A DNA stretch of 64,000 bases from assembly GCA_963971575.1 (NCBI GenBank), contig OZ020611.1, positions 19,194,092-19,258,091 on the forward strand, in the 5' to 3' direction. The notes below the pieces were generated by a model. It worked only from the letters and a program-made list of their open reading frames with translations. It was not told the DNA's origin and did no database searches. How positions within the stretch are numbered: position 1 is the first letter of the stretch; each line of letters opens with the position of its first letter. This DNA comes from Liopterus haemorrhoidalis. Lineage: Eukaryota; Arthropoda; Insecta; Coleoptera; Dytiscidae. The position numbers and the translations under genes are program-made. Positions 63,020 through 64,000 of the stretch are shown one piece after another.

Positions 63020-64000
63020 CCCTCGTTTTTCGTATTAATTATTTACATTTCTTTTTTGGTTAAGTTTACACTTACATACTGGTTAAATTATAGTGTTCGA
63101 AAATAAATAGTGTTAAAGCAGTATTAATTTTAACACTGAAAAAGTAATATTTCAATAATATCTCAATAAATAAAGATTTACACGGTGATTTAGTTAAAAA
63201 CAGTGAACATTTTACTTTTCTTAAATGAAAATTTTAACTCTAAAATTTTTACCAAACAGAAAATGAACTTTTACACTTAAGAATTTTTTGCTGTGTATTT
63301 TCACTTTCTAAGGACAAACCAGATCTGGTTACTTTGGTTACTTTTAAATTATATTACTGACTTTACACGAAACTTAATAAATACGTTACTTTGTAAAACG
63401 AACTTCACAATTTTTGGTTATGTTTGTATGATCTAAGGATATGACATATTAATAATGTGACAATTTAACAATTTTTATCTACAACCATTAAATAAAATAT
63501 TATTTCCGTAATTCTTCTTCTTTTGTCATTATAAAGTGCTAATTTTATCATCTACTTAACAATTACTATAGCGGAAATAATAAGATATAAACAATAATTG
63601 TTTATTATCAACAAATTGTTGAGTAAATAGATTCTAATAGTGTCATTTAAAACTACTAGTTAAATATAATTTGTTACATTTTTTAAAGCACGTATAAAGT
63701 GACAATTTTGATAATAATACATGTCTGTAATAATAATTTTATCATTTTTTTTAATTTATGACCTTTTTTTAGAACCGTTTAAGATATTTTTAATAGAATT
63801 ATATTTTTATATAATGATACATTTTTAAAAAATATAATTTTTTTTTTTTGAAAAATGGCTAGCTTCAAAATGGAGAGTGATGTACCTTGAAATATTTTAT
63901 ATATTTTTTCAATAACTTTTATTTGAGTGATTAGAGTTCCAATAAAACACGCAATTCTGAAAGATGAATTGTTTATTGTTATTACGCCGTAAATAAAAAT
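63020..64000. other. AT-rich end of window, no gene
   Basis: 63060-63300 has recurring GTGTTAAA/TTAACACT words and may be a worn MITE around the hairpin. I see no gene or protein motif. Confidence 0.4.

Overview
The window is nuclear DNA of an arthropod, most likely an insect. It is very AT-rich, has long poly-A/T runs and a spliced exon with a textbook acceptor site, and is made almost entirely of transposable elements of families common in insects (mariner/Tc1, hAT, pogo, PIF/Harbinger-like, TTAA-specific, Helitron, CR1/L2-like and I-group LINEs, Ty1/copia, Ty3/gypsy, tRNA-derived SINE). Nothing prokaryotic is present: no operons, CRISPR, rRNA or credible free-standing tRNA gene. The only host gene I can support is the last coding exon of a cytochrome P450 resembling family CYP4 (2352-2614, + strand). 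Its earlier exons, including the one with the haem-binding cysteine, lie outside the window.

Layout. 0-5 kb: a 15-bp minisatellite, an I-group LINE RNase H relic, a truncated copy of 'family A', the P450 exon, a TIR element of THAP type, a small MITE and a second I-group relic. 6-15 kb: a hAT MITE, a D-type repeat, a mariner relic split by a hAT element that itself holds a family A copy, a hAT transposase relic with an internally deleted Tc1/mariner element in its 3' part, and a mariner deletion derivative. 15-25.3 kb: a block of Helitron-like elements (one reverse, the rest forward) containing a second THAP-type element, a pogo MITE, an array of about 300-bp repeats, and a satellite of about 115 bp with a 573-bp higher-order period. 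26.3-31.3 kb: a three-level nest in which a hAT-like element contains family A, which contains a CR1/L2-like LINE with an intact 941-codon ORF2. 31-38 kb: a complete reverse family A copy, a LINE 3' fragment, a foldback MITE, a D-type repeat and a hAT end.

38.5-43.7 kb: a hAT-like MITE split by a 4.9-kb insertion with exact 24-bp flanking repeats; inside it three TIR elements lie one within another, each with a 3-bp TTA or TAA duplication. 44-51 kb: a SINE, a long TTTA microsatellite, a pogo/Tigger element split by a D-type repeat, and further relics. 51-54 kb: an I-group tail, then a CR1/L2-like LINE cut by a 505-bp Helitron-like insert. 53.9-57.4 kb: Ty3/gypsy fragments around a Ty1/copia relic, which is hit by a TTAA element, a 160-bp TAA-flanked MITE, a SINE and family A. 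57.5-61.6 kb: a Tc1/mariner element with an 88-bp internal copy of itself, an I-group tail, a TTAA element with a transposase C-terminus, a reverse SINE and a Helitron end. The last 2.4 kb is AT-rich with little recognisable.

The genes do not form a pathway; the content is a stratigraphy of insertions. The least familiar feature is family A, a repeat of about 1.1 kb whose copies carry different tRNA-like segments at the same internal position.
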